Assembly (NCBI GenBank): GCA_903789665.1
Contig: CAIFEX010000025.1
Span: forward strand, 1 to 49,159
DNA length: 49,159 nt
From: an uncultured Clostridium sp.
Lineage (GTDB): Bacteria; Bacillota; Clostridia; Clostridiales; Clostridiaceae
Direction: 5' to 3'
Position 1 is the first letter of the stretch, and every line of letters starts with the position of its first letter. Both the position numbers and the translations under genes were made by a program. Below, piece by piece: positions 15,996-24,699 of this stretch. The notes beneath the pieces were generated by a model. It worked only from the letters and a program-made list of their open reading frames with translations, made no database searches and was not told the origin of the DNA.

Positions 15996-17053
15996 TGATG
16001 AATATAAAAAGGTATGAATTCAATCCCATTATAACCTGTGGGGATGTCAATCCTTCCAGCAGGGATTTTGAAGTTATTGGAACATTCAATCCGGGAGCGG
16101 CCAAGTATAAAGATGAAATAATACTTGCAATGAGAGTTGCGGAAAGATTCAAGGAAAATGACAGCGAGCGAATAAGGATTCCCGTTGTGGACGGCCAGAG
16201 CGCCTCTTTAAAGTCCGTGGATTTGGACAGGGGAGACGACAGATATGATTTTAGTGACTCCAGGGTGGTCAAGGAAAAGGGCAATCTCTATGAATTCCTG
16301 TACCTTACTTCTATGTCCCATGTGCGGCTTGCCAGAAGCAGGGACGGGGTTAACTTCAAAGTGGACGACAAACCTTTTATCTATCCTGAAAATGAATATG
16401 AAAGTTTTGGCGTCGAGGATCCCAGAATAACTGAGATAGATGGACGCTATTATATAACTTACAGTTCGGTATCTAAATATGGTGTCGTCACCAGCTTGGC
16501 CGTAACTTCTGATTTTAAAAGCTGCAAAAAGCTCGGCAATATTTTTAGCACGGAAAATAAAGATGTGGTGATTTTCCCGGAGAAGATAAACGGCAAGTAT
16601 TTTGCCTTAAATAGGCCCGTATCCAAGAGCACGGGCGATCCTGTCATATGGATATCTGAATCCTACAATCTCCTGCACTGGGGAAATCACAAAGTTGTGG
16701 CACATACCAGAAAAGGTCACTGGGATTCCCAGAAGATAGGTGCCGGCGCACCTCCGATAAAGACAGACAGGGGCTGGCTGGAACTCTATCATGGAGTGGA
16801 CGACGACGGCCATTACAGCATGGGGGCACTTCTGCTGGACATAGACTGTCCTTCGAAAATTATCGCCCGCAGCGAACAGCCGCTTCTTGCACCTCAAAAA
16901 GATTACGAAACTATGGGATTTTTTTCGAATGTGGTTTTTCCCTGCGGTGCTGTGGAGAAGCAGGGAGAATTGTATGTATATTATGGAATATCTGATAATT
17001 CCGTTGGACTTGCAACCGCAAACACTGAAGATATCCTGAAAAGTCTTGCATGA
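15995..17053 (+). CDS. GH130-family beta-mannoside phosphorylase or mannosidase
   Basis: The 352-residue protein has GH130 hallmarks: 'NPIITCGDVNPSSRDFEVIGTFNPGA', 'ILAMRVAER', 'FGVEDPRIT' holding the catalytic aspartate, 'NRPVS', 'GAGAPPIKTDRGWLELYHGV', and 'YGISDNSVGLATA' at the end. GH130 enzymes act on beta-linked mannosides, by phosphorolysis to mannose 1-phosphate or by hydrolysis. Which applies here cannot be read from these motifs. ATG 15995 overlaps the DUF1861 stop; ATG 15998 or GTG 15992 are alternatives, with AGAGGAAG at 15983. No signal peptide. A link to the ManC-dependent polysaccharide locus 20 kb away is speculation. Confidence 0.88.
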   Translation: MMNIKRYEFNPIITCGDVNPSSRDFEVIGTFNPGAAKYKDEIILAMRVAERFKENDSERIRIPVVDGQSASLKSVDLDRGDDRYDFSDSRVVKEKGNLYEFLYLTSMSHVRLARSRDGVNFKVDDKPFIYPENEYESFGVEDPRITEIDGRYYITYSSVSKYGVVTSLAVTSDFKSCKKLGNIFSTENKDVVIFPEKINGKYFALNRPVSKSTGDPVIWISESYNLLHWGNHKVVAHTRKGHWDSQKIGAGAPPIKTDRGWLELYHGVDDDGHYSMGALLLDIDCPSKIIARSEQPLLAPQKDYETMGFFSNVVFPCGAVEKQGELYVYYGISDNSVGLATANTEDILKSLA

Positions 17054-17100
17054 TTGCTCGGCGGATTGCCCCGCGAACATGCAGCAGACAGACAATGGTG

Positions 17101-17510
17101 GGGTGGACATGCAGCGGACAAACGTGGACATGTGAAACAGCATAAAGTAGAAGCAAAACAGAAAACGGCGGGAACAGTCGGGTGGACATGCAACCCCCGA
17201 ATTTTACTGGGAATTTTGTCGGGTGGACATGCAACCCCCGGGGATCATGAATAAATTGTGAACAAATCCATCTGAATATCTCAGACAGGCATTTCCCCAT
17301 AAATCCTAGGCATATCAGTGCATTTACCGATTTTGTGGCAGCATGATTGTTAATAAATCATGAACGAAACGCCTGCCTATTGGTTGTCCATTTGTCCAAT
17401 TTGTTCAAGCTGTTTCCCTGTTTTCCCCCGTCCTATTGTAAACAAAATGAAACGGCTGCCCAAGCTGTTTCCCTTGTTTTCCCCGGTACTAGTGTGCCGA
17501 ACAGCCGATT
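17101..17510 (+). repeat. Interspersed GGACATGC repeat, locus 5
   Basis: Units start at 17105, 17126 (GGACATGT), 17184 and 17225; the last two are 41 bases apart and separated by CCCCCGAATTTTACTGGGAA. The end is CCCCCGGGGATCATGAATA then AATTGTGAACAAATCC. The right module (ATCTCAGACAGGCATTTCCC, CCTAGGCATATCAG, GTTAATAAATCATGAACGAA) and the following TGTCCAATTTGTTCAAGCTG / ATTGTAAACAAAATGAA words match locus 6. The gap 17054-17530 contains nothing else. Confidence 0.85.
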
Positions 17511-17530
17511 TGAGACAGCTGTGAATTGCA

Positions 17531-17558
17531 AAAAAATCGCCTAGAACGGCGATTTTTT
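17531..17558. terminator. Bidirectional terminator between GH130 gap and regulator
   Basis: AAAAAATCGCC (17531-17541), loop TAGAA, GGCGATTTTTT (17548-17558). The stem is perfect with A and T tracts on both sides. It lies just past the stop of the minus-strand regulator. Confidence 0.93.
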
Positions 17559-17562
17559 ATTT

Positions 17563-18504
17563 CTACAGCTCTGCTATGATGTTGCCTGTCTCTTTAAGAT
17601 CATAGCCCCCTATTCCTGCCAATTCCTGTTTGAATTTTTCTGACTGCAGTATTTCAATTATCAAGCTGAAAGGGGGTTTATCCATGTCATCTCTTTTCAG
17701 AACAAGTTCATATCTTTCTTTTTGAATCGGTATGAAATCTATATTTTGAACCTGCAGACTGGTTTTTTCATTTCCAATGCCGACATCTGCCTCTCCTCTT
17801 GCTACAGTACTGGCTACCGCCAGGTGAGACAAACATTCTCTGTCGTAACCTGCAATATCCCGGCTTTTAATTTTAAGCAGCCTGAGATGCTCATCCAGAA
17901 GTATTCTGGTGCCGCAGCCTTTTTCCCTATTTATCATGTTTATATCCGGCCTTTTAAAATCTTCCCATCCGTGAATATTCTTTGGATTTCCCCTGGAAAC
18001 ATAAAAACCCTGCATACGGCAGGCCAGGTGGATTATAACTGTCGGGATGCCTGGAAGAAGTCTTCTTACAAAAGGTATGTTGTATTTGCCGGAGTCTCCG
18101 TCCCATAAGTGGGCAGTGGCCACCTGTACCTTTCCGGTGTAGAGTCCCAAAAGTCCGGTGTAACTTCCAACATAGGAACGGAATATTCTGGTTCCGGATG
18201 AATGCATGGATATATAACGTGACAGTATGTCTAAGATGGCATCCTGGCCGCAGATTACAAAATCGTCTTTCCTGTTATTTCCCGGGTAAAAAATGTCCGA
18301 AGATGAGAGAGCATTTTTCCTGCCGCGGACATTTTTCTTCCTGTTTTTGTATTCTTCTACATCCTTCACGTCTACTCTGATTTTTTTACCTACCTTGTAA
18401 CCCTTTAACTCTCCTCTTTTTATCAATTCATATACTGTATTCTTGGCTATTTTCAGCATATCTGCAACTTCCTGTGGAGTTAAAGCAGTATTTCCTGTCA
18501 TCAT
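17563..18504 (-). CDS. Helix-turn-helix regulator with a C-terminal substrate-binding-like domain
   Basis: The 313-residue protein begins with an excisionase/MerR-like helix-turn-helix: LTPQEVADMLKIAKNTVYELIKRGELKGYKVGKK. A basic linker and a ~210-residue domain similar to periplasmic binding proteins follow (FRSYVGSYTGLLGLYTGKVQVATAHLWDGDSGKYN, then 'RGNPKNIHGWEDF' and 'GCGTRILLDEHL'). This fusion is known in molybdate/tungstate-type sensing regulators, where the domain binds an oxyanion or cofactor. The ligand here is unknown and no transporter is adjacent. ATG 18504 (or 18501) follows AGGAGGGAG on the minus strand. Divergent from the metallophosphoesterase gene, which it may or may not control. 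Confidence 0.82.
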   Translation of the reverse strand: MMTGNTALTPQEVADMLKIAKNTVYELIKRGELKGYKVGKKIRVDVKDVEEYKNRKKNVRGRKNALSSSDIFYPGNNRKDDFVICGQDAILDILSRYISMHSSGTRIFRSYVGSYTGLLGLYTGKVQVATAHLWDGDSGKYNIPFVRRLLPGIPTVIIHLACRMQGFYVSRGNPKNIHGWEDFKRPDINMINREKGCGTRILLDEHLRLLKIKSRDIAGYDRECLSHLAVASTVARGEADVGIGNEKTSLQVQNIDFIPIQKERYELVLKRDDMDKPPFSLIIEILQSEKFKQELAGIGGYDLKETGNIIAEL

Positions 18505-18666
18505 ATTCTCCCTCCTAAATATTCTAATCATAATTTTAGTCCATATTTTTTATAAACACAAATTGGGTGTAAAAACGCATCTGCTGTTTTACTGGGAATG
18601 AAAGCTGTGATAAAATGAATTATAAAAGTTTTGATTCTTGACGAATATTGTAAGGAGTGAAATGAT

Positions 18667-19359
18667 ATGAAAATAGGAATTATTTCTGATATACATGGAA
18701 ATCTGGAAGCCCTTGAAGAGGCTTTTTCGAATATTAGTGAGCGAAATGTAGATACCATAGTATGCCTTGGAGATTTGACAGGCTATGGTCCGTATCCCAA
18801 TGAAGTTGTAGAATTCATAAGGGAAAAACATATATTGAACATATTGGGCAATTACGATGCAGCTGTATTGGAAAAAAAGTTCAATTATATAAGAAACAAC
18901 AAGGTCAACGAATTTTCAATGCCCTGGACGGCAGCCCAACTCAAAGAAGACAATCTGAACTATTTGAAATCACTGCCGCAAAAAATAAGCTTCCGTTTTA
19001 AAAATAGGGAAATCTGCTTTGTACACGGAAGTACCCGGCGCATAAATGAATACCTGTATAAAGGTTCCAGTGAAGCAAAAGAGGTCATGGAAGCATTTAC
19101 GGGTGATGTACTTGTATGCGGTCACACACATATACCATATAAGGAAGAATATGGACCTAAAATACTCATAAACGATGGCAGCATCGGCAAACCCAAGATA
19201 GGCAGACCCAATGGAACTTATGTAATCATGAATGTGGATGATGATGAAGTACATGTAAAACTGGTAGAATTCACCTATGGCTATGAAAAAACAGCATCTG
19301 CCATGGAGAAAAAGGGAATAGTAAAACCCTGCATTGATACCATAAGGACAGGACTTTGA
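18667..19359 (+). CDS. Calcineurin-like metallophosphoesterase (YfcE/MJ0936-like)
   Basis: The 230-residue protein carries every dinuclear metal motif of the family: D-x-H in ISDIHGN (residues 7-12), GDLTGYGP, GNYD in place of GNHD, FVHGS, and GHTH. Relatives hydrolyse phosphodiesters or phosphomonoesters. GNYD replaces the usual histidine by tyrosine, which may affect the substrate. AAGGAGTG upstream of ATG 18667 is a strong ribosome site. A putative single-gene unit with a compact promoter region after the divergent regulator; repeat locus 6 starts within about 25 bases of its stop. Confidence 0.88.
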   Translation: MKIGIISDIHGNLEALEEAFSNISERNVDTIVCLGDLTGYGPYPNEVVEFIREKHILNILGNYDAAVLEKKFNYIRNNKVNEFSMPWTAAQLKEDNLNYLKSLPQKISFRFKNREICFVHGSTRRINEYLYKGSSEAKEVMEAFTGDVLVCGHTHIPYKEEYGPKILINDGSIGKPKIGRPNGTYVIMNVDDDEVHVKLVEFTYGYEKTASAMEKKGIVKPCIDTIRTGL

Positions 19360-19380
19360 AAATACCGTCGAAATGGCGTG

Positions 19381-19860
19381 ATGGACAAGGCAACCACGCC
19401 ATTTGGCCGTGAATTTGTCGGATGAACAGACAAAACGAGCAGAAAATGACGGAGTAGACATGCAAAACAGCGGGGGGACAGTGGAAACAGCAGGATAGAC
19501 ATGTAAAACAGAAGAAAACGGCGTCATGGACATGCAACCCCCGGATTTTATTGGGAATTTTGCCGGATGGACATGCAACCCCCGGGGGTCATAAACAAAG
19601 TGTGAACAAATCTATCTAAACATCTCAGCCAATCAATTTCCCGAAAAACCTAGGTATATCAACACTTTTGTCGATTTCATGGCAGTATAATTGCTAATAA
19701 ATTATGAATAACATGGCCGTTCACTGGCTGTCCATTTGGCTGTCCAAGCAGTTTCTCCTGTTCCCCCATCTCTATTGTAAACAAATGAAGCAGCTGTTCC
19801 TCCCTGTTTCCCCATTCCTATTGTAAACAAAATGAAGCAGTTTCCCCCAAACTCTATTCT
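19381..19860 (+). repeat. Interspersed GGACATGC repeat, locus 6
   Basis: Degenerate units begin at 19383 (GGACAAGGC) and 19457 (AGACATGC). Clear units lie at 19528 and 19569, 41 bases apart with the same CCCCCGGATTTTATTGGGAA spacer as locus 5. The end is ACCCCCGGGGGTCATAAACA then AAGTGTGAACAAAT. The right module matches locus 5 over 200 bases. TGTCCAAGCAGTTTCTCCTG and ATTGTAAACAAAATGAAGCAG repeat to about 19840. Confidence 0.83.
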
Positions 19861-19897
19861 TTGTTTTTCCAAGTTTACCCAATCCCCAGCATAGACC

Positions 19898-19938
19898 AAA
19901 AAAAAGCCCCCATCCTTTTGGTGGATGAAGGCCTTTTT
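19898..19938 (-). terminator. Terminator of the minus-strand CWB2 gene
   Basis: On the minus strand AAAAAGGCCTTCATCCACC, a short loop and GGATGGGGGCTTTTTTTT form a strong imperfect stem with a T tract. It lies about 20 bases past the CWB2 stop. Confidence 0.88.
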
Positions 19939-19958
19939 GTTGCCTGTCCCAGACTGTA

Positions 19959-21521
19959 TTACTCTTGATTTAAATTGTTCAAGGCATCTGTGAGCCTTAT
20001 ATATAAGTCATATATGCCACTGTCACCGTGCTGAATTGAAATATTGTTTATTTCCTGGCTTAAATCCTGTAATTTCTGGGAGCCTGTTTCTATTTCTTCT
20101 TCATTCTTGGTGTTTATTCCGTCCTTGATGGAATTCAGTATGTCTATGCAGTCGTTTGTGTAATCTATAGATTGATTTACAGAGTTTATCTGGGTGGTTA
20201 TGTTATCCAGATACTGGTTGTTTAAAACTTCCATGCCATCCGGTATGGATAAGCCTGATACCTCGTTTTTAAGTGTTGTCAGATTGTTCTTGTAGGTTGT
20301 GAGATAAGAGCTGCCGCTGCTCAGAACTTGTACCATCTGATCCAGGTACTGTAGCATTTCATCCACAGTACTGGCAGAATTGAGTTCTGACATCGTGCTC
20401 GAGGCATTGTCATAGGTTTGACTCAGTTCATCTGCGGTGTTGGAAGTCTCATTTTCGTAGTATTCACAGTAATTTTTCAGGCTGTTTACATAGTCCTTTT
20501 CGGACTGGGGTACCACTGATGGGTCCTTTAACAGGTATTCCACAGATAGATCTATGGAATTCAGCCCTCCGAGAAGGTATATATTTCTGTAATTTTTAGA
20601 GTCTATGAAATCTTTCTGGCTCGATATGTCGGTTCCATCTGTCAAAATTATTGGCGCATTCAATTTGGAAGCCAGTGCACTTCCTGAGAGCGCATCCGGG
20701 AAGTTTGTCCCGTTTGCAAGCACTGCTGAATTTGAATTTAAATTGAAGTTTTTACATACGCTCATGGACGTGTCATATCTTGTAGTTCCGCCCAGTCTCT
20801 GTATGTCGCTTTCATTTAAATACGGCAGCTGGGATTTCAGCTCGTTTACGGCAGAATCGGACACAGAAGCCTGTCCGCCTATTACGTATACCTTGGACGG
20901 TTTTATGGATGAAATTAAATCCTTTGTCTCTGAAGGCAGGCTGTCCGGTTTTATCATGAATATAGGGTAACCGTTTGAAGCGGCTACGCTGGATATACTC
21001 AGGGCATCTGCGAAGCCTTCCCCGTTGACTAGAACTATTGGAGTTCCGGTCTTGGCATCTAGAGAGTTGATTATAGATTTATTGGTGTCAAATCTGTTGG
21101 AGCCGCCCAGTCTTGTGAATTTGGCATTTCCATAGCCCATTTCCCTGATGTGGTCTAAAATGTCTTCACTTATGGATGAAGTTCCACCCAGGACATAGAT
21201 GTTTCCGGAAGTGCTCAGATGACTTTTTATATAGTCAAAAGCATTTGAATCGTTGTTTACGTCACTGTCCAGCAGCAGTATGGGGGCATTGTATTTTCTG
21301 GATAAAACGCTGCCTCCAAGAGCATCGGGGAAATCTCTCCCGCTTGCAAGTATTATATTGTTCAAGTTTCCACTTTGAAAGCTAGCTGCAATTTTTGCTG
21401 ATGTCTCGTACCTGTCGGAGCCCGCAAGCCTTGTTACATTATATGTAGTTTTAGCGTAAGCTGGAGCTGCGGTACAGAATAGCATAGTTAAACCTACAGC
21501 TAGTCCTACTAATTTTTTCAT
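19959..21521 (-). CDS. CWB2 surface protein with C-terminal coiled-coil region
   Basis: The 520-residue protein has a signal peptide (MKKLVGLAVGLTMLFCTAAPAYA). Three CWB2 repeats follow to about residue 330, marked by LAGSDRYET, LGGSNRFDT and LGGTTRYDT with IYVLGG/VYVIGG turns. The last ~190 residues are rich in Ser, Asn, Asp and Leu with heptad-like spacing, probably a helical bundle. CWB2 repeats anchor to the wall; the C-terminal part would project outward. ATG 21521 is used, with AGGAGGGAAA nine bases upstream on the minus strand; the upstream in-frame ATG at 21554 precedes this site. It is transcribed divergently from the TolC-like pair and has its own terminator. Confidence 0.92.
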   Translation of the reverse strand: MKKLVGLAVGLTMLFCTAAPAYAKTTYNVTRLAGSDRYETSAKIAASFQSGNLNNIILASGRDFPDALGGSVLSRKYNAPILLLDSDVNNDSNAFDYIKSHLSTSGNIYVLGGTSSISEDILDHIREMGYGNAKFTRLGGSNRFDTNKSIINSLDAKTGTPIVLVNGEGFADALSISSVAASNGYPIFMIKPDSLPSETKDLISSIKPSKVYVIGGQASVSDSAVNELKSQLPYLNESDIQRLGGTTRYDTSMSVCKNFNLNSNSAVLANGTNFPDALSGSALASKLNAPIILTDGTDISSQKDFIDSKNYRNIYLLGGLNSIDLSVEYLLKDPSVVPQSEKDYVNSLKNYCEYYENETSNTADELSQTYDNASSTMSELNSASTVDEMLQYLDQMVQVLSSGSSYLTTYKNNLTTLKNEVSGLSIPDGMEVLNNQYLDNITTQINSVNQSIDYTNDCIDILNSIKDGINTKNEEEIETGSQKLQDLSQEINNISIQHGDSGIYDLYIRLTDALNNLNQE

Positions 21522-21731
21522 TATATGTACTTTCCCTCCTTTACTAGTATACATATATAAAGTTTAGCACAAATGTGGAAAAAACCATATAAGAAAAATA
21601 TGGAATTTACAATCTGTATATATAAAATTGCATTTGAAGGTATGGAAATGTATATGTAGTTATGGTAAAATTAGCTTATCGATAAAGTATTTGACTGATT
21701 TGGAGAGATATCGTTAAATATATTAAACATA

Positions 21732-21761
21732 TTGAAAAAAGTGGGATGCATTTTATATAAT
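21732..21761 (+). promoter_or_regulatory. Promoter of the TolC-like operon
   Basis: TTGAAA (21732-21737) and TATAAT (21756-21761) are separated by 18 bases, about 30 bases before ATG 21793. Confidence 0.65.
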
Positions 21762-21792
21762 TCGCTACATTAATGTCCGAAAGGGGGAAAAT

Positions 21793-22926
21793 ATGAACAA
21801 ATTAAAAATATTTGCGGCAACAGCTGTCATTTTATTTTCTGCAGCCGCTCCTGTCTTTGCAGAGGGCAGTACTCTCGACATTGACGCATCCATTGATACT
21901 GCAGTAAAGGAATCCTATGAGGTGAAAAGTGCCGGCATTTCAGTGAAACAGGCTCAAAATTCGTATGACCAGGCCGTGAAAAATGCCAGCAGCTATGCGG
22001 ATCAGCTCGACGAAGGCGGAGACAATCTGGACAAGTATACTAAACTCACGCTTATGCAGGGCATAGCAAATCCTCCTGCAGAAGCTAAATTTTCCATCTA
22101 TAAATACTCAAATCAGGGCAAGGTAGCTGAAAATCAGGTGAAATTGTCTGCCTATACCCAATATACAGCTCTTATGAATTCCAGGGACGATGTTGAACTT
22201 GAAAACCAGAAGTTTCAGAATGCCGGTGATAATTACAAGGCACTCCAGCTTAAATTGAAACTCGGGATGGCTTCTCCGGCAGATGTAAAAAATGCCGAAG
22301 TAAATTATTACAGTGAGAGCTCCAATCTGAACAGGGCCGAGAGGCAGTACAACATTGCAGTCATGAAGATAAATAAGATTCTGGGCAGAAATATATATAC
22401 GAAATATGATGCGCTTCTAAGGGACAAACTTACTGAATCCCCTTATATAAGAAGTTACGATGATTATGTAGGCGATGCGCTGAAAAACAGGGCGGAGATT
22501 GCAAATGCTGCTGAGAATATAAATCTCAGGAAATTTGAATACGATGTTATAAGGGGAATATTTCCCTCAAAATATGATGGCATGAACCAGATGGGGCAGT
22601 ACGAACTGAACCAGGCAAAAGATGCCCTGGATGCTGACAAAATAGACATATCTGTTGAAATAAACGGCCTTTACAATGACCTTCGGAATAAGTCCAAGAT
22701 GCTTGACTCCAAAAAGGATACATTTGCCCTGGCAAAGAGAAATTATGATGCCGCAGGGGTAAAATACAATGCGGGTGTGATAAGCAAGATGGATTTTGAC
22801 AGTAAGGCAGTTGATTTGAAAGCCGCACAAAATGATCTGAAGGCTTTTCAAAGAGACATATGGATGGCGCAGATCAAATTGAATCTGGCCTGCGGCATTG
22901 GAGACGATGTATCGAAAATTAAATGA
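21793..22926 (+). CDS. TolC-like (outer-membrane efflux protein family) exported coiled-coil protein
   Basis: The 377-residue protein has a signal peptide (MNKLKIFAATAVILFSAAAPVFA) followed by two long alpha-helical hairpins with the OEP-family repeat. 'ALQLKLKLGMASPADVKNAEVNYYSESSNLNRAERQYNIA' occurs in the first half, and 'AGVKYNAGVISKMDFDSKAVDLKAAQNDLKAFQRDI' in the second. In diderm bacteria this fold makes the TolC channel; the window otherwise looks monoderm, so a pore role is doubtful. A wall-spanning or S-layer-associated role is inference. AAAGGGGGAAA precedes ATG 21793. The second TolC-like gene starts 29 bases after the stop. Confidence 0.8.
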   Translation: MNKLKIFAATAVILFSAAAPVFAEGSTLDIDASIDTAVKESYEVKSAGISVKQAQNSYDQAVKNASSYADQLDEGGDNLDKYTKLTLMQGIANPPAEAKFSIYKYSNQGKVAENQVKLSAYTQYTALMNSRDDVELENQKFQNAGDNYKALQLKLKLGMASPADVKNAEVNYYSESSNLNRAERQYNIAVMKINKILGRNIYTKYDALLRDKLTESPYIRSYDDYVGDALKNRAEIANAAENINLRKFEYDVIRGIFPSKYDGMNQMGQYELNQAKDALDADKIDISVEINGLYNDLRNKSKMLDSKKDTFALAKRNYDAAGVKYNAGVISKMDFDSKAVDLKAAQNDLKAFQRDIWMAQIKLNLACGIGDDVSKIK

Positions 22927-22954
22927 AAATTATTTTATACAGGGGGTAAAAAAG

Positions 22955-24121
22955 TTGAAAAAACAGTTGAGCGCTGCAATTGGAATTGTCCTGGTACTTG
23001 GCATGGGCGGAACTTGTTTTGCACAATCCGGCACGGCCGAAGCTGCTGCGGGTACTTCAGCTGTATCTGCCGGCACCATAGATACAGGCAGCACCAGGTC
23101 TCTCACTCTTGACGAGGTACTTGGCAGTATAGAAAAAAACAATAAGGAAATTCAGATGTATGATCAGAAAATACTCCTCTATCAGAGGCAGTTCGACAGG
23201 GATCATCAAAATGCAATGTTAAACAGCGACAAGGATCCTGTTAATTTTCCTCCGGGACAGTATGCATCGGTGAAAATTGCAATAGATGTAGTTCCAAAGC
23301 AGGACGAGCAGAATATAAAAAATGCCAAGCATGACAGGGAAGATGCACTTCAGGATCTGAAATTCTCTGCAGAGCAGCAGTATCTAAATGCTGTAAATGC
23401 AGAGGACCAGATAGCCAACATAAATGCCCAGATAGCAAATACAGATAAGAAAATTGCACAGACCAAAATCAAAATACAGTATGGACAGCTGACAAATGAT
23501 GCACTGCAGTCTCTTGAAGTTCAAAAAAGCCAGCTCGAGGCATCTTTAAATACTCCTAAATCCCAGCTTCAGCAGTGCGAGCTCAATGTAAAGCAGATTA
23601 TAAATATGGATTTAAATACAGGTATAAAACTGACTCTGCCTGCTTCGAAGCAGTTCGTGAAGTTTGATGACAGCAATATTCAGGCGGGAATCGACAATGC
23701 GGTGAACAATTCCTATGACATGGAAAAGATAATCCAGAATATAGCTGTATTAAATATCCAGGAGGGTATATACAAGCAGTACTCATACAATGATGCCACA
23801 GGGGAGGTAAACACCGGACTTTCCATAGAGGATCTCCGAAATAACCTCTATAATACGCAGCTTAATCTCAGGATCAATTTATGGGACAGCTATTATTCTC
23901 TCAAAAACAGCGAGGATCTGGTTAATACGGAAAATGTGAAAGTTCAAAATGCCCAGCTAAATTATGACAATACTTCGGCCAAGGTAAAGGCAGGTGCCCT
24001 TACCCAGCTTGATCTGGATTCCGCCGAACTTGCCCTTCAGAGCGAGAAGATAAATTTAAAAAATGCAGAGGACAATTACATGGTGGCTTCCGAAAAATTC
24101 CAATATGATCTCTCCAAGTAA
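22955..24121 (+). CDS. Second TolC-like exported coiled-coil protein
   Basis: The 388-residue product starts at TTG 22955 with AGGGGG at 22941-22946. This gives a clean signal peptide (MKKQLSAAIGIVLVLGMGGTCFA); longer in-frame starts lie inside the previous gene. The mature part repeats the OEP helical-hairpin pattern: 'TKIKIQYGQLTNDALQSLEVQKSQLEASLNTPKSQLQQCELNVKQI' and later 'YDNTSAKVKAGALTQLDLDSAELALQSEKINLKNAEDNY'. It is a diverged paralog of the preceding gene. The two are presumably co-transcribed and may form a hetero-oligomer. No ABC or RND transporter partner is adjacent. Confidence 0.78.
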   Translation: MKKQLSAAIGIVLVLGMGGTCFAQSGTAEAAAGTSAVSAGTIDTGSTRSLTLDEVLGSIEKNNKEIQMYDQKILLYQRQFDRDHQNAMLNSDKDPVNFPPGQYASVKIAIDVVPKQDEQNIKNAKHDREDALQDLKFSAEQQYLNAVNAEDQIANINAQIANTDKKIAQTKIKIQYGQLTNDALQSLEVQKSQLEASLNTPKSQLQQCELNVKQIINMDLNTGIKLTLPASKQFVKFDDSNIQAGIDNAVNNSYDMEKIIQNIAVLNIQEGIYKQYSYNDATGEVNTGLSIEDLRNNLYNTQLNLRINLWDSYYSLKNSEDLVNTENVKVQNAQLNYDNTSAKVKAGALTQLDLDSAELALQSEKINLKNAEDNYMVASEKFQYDLSK

Positions 24122-24222
24122 ATTTTTTATGAATAACTTTAAAGTACGGCTGTTAAATTTCAAAGTGTATGGTAGAATATAACCTGTGAACCAATTAGTT
24201 ATATATAGGGAGAGATAATTTT

Positions 24223-24603
24223 ATGAAAGGAAAGTTTAAATTACTGGGAATTACTGCAATTATCATGACGCTGATGCTGTCTTTTACAGCTTGTTCCTTT
24301 GGAAATAAGTCCGGAGAGCAGGGTGCCAAGACTTCCCAGACTACCAAGGCCCCCAAGATCACTGAAGATGCGGATAAGACCGCCCAGCTTAAAAAGGAAA
24401 AGCCTATACTGAATGGAAAGGTGTATGTACAGAACAACAGGGCCGTAGCAACCATGGTAATTAAAAATGGGACAAGTGATAGGGAAGCTAAGGATTTGGC
24501 ACAGAAATATGCCAATGATTTGAAAAAGAAGTATAAAAACATGCAGGTCAATGTGATGGCAGTGAAAAATAACAAGAACATAGCCAATGTAACTGTGAAA
24601 TAA
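24223..24603 (+). CDS. Small lipoprotein, YhcN/YlaJ-like
   Basis: The 126-residue protein has a lipoprotein signal ending LSFTAC (cysteine at residue 24), a Lys/Thr/Gln-rich linker, and a ~75-residue alpha/beta domain: 'GKVYVQNNRAVATMVIKNGTSDREAKDLAQKYANDLKKKYKNMQVNVMAV'. The pattern of strand, long helix and strand resembles YhcN/YlaJ-type sporulation lipoproteins, but similarity is weak, so the function is left open. ATG 24223 has AGGGAGAG upstream. It lies between the TolC-like pair and the SLAP gene on the same strand. Confidence 0.7.
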   Translation: MKGKFKLLGITAIIMTLMLSFTACSFGNKSGEQGAKTSQTTKAPKITEDADKTAQLKKEKPILNGKVYVQNNRAVATMVIKNGTSDREAKDLAQKYANDLKKKYKNMQVNVMAVKNNKNIANVTVK

Positions 24604-24699
24604 AATATCTGTATAAACCGGGCGTAAAAAGGTGTATAATAAATAATTGATAGTATAATTGTAGATAAACGTGTTATTATTGAGATTTGGAGGGTTAAT

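Noticed and set aside
16607-17300. Long minus-strand frames opposite the GH130 gene
   Set aside because: Shadows of GH130 coding sequence and repeat locus 5; no start signals on that strand.
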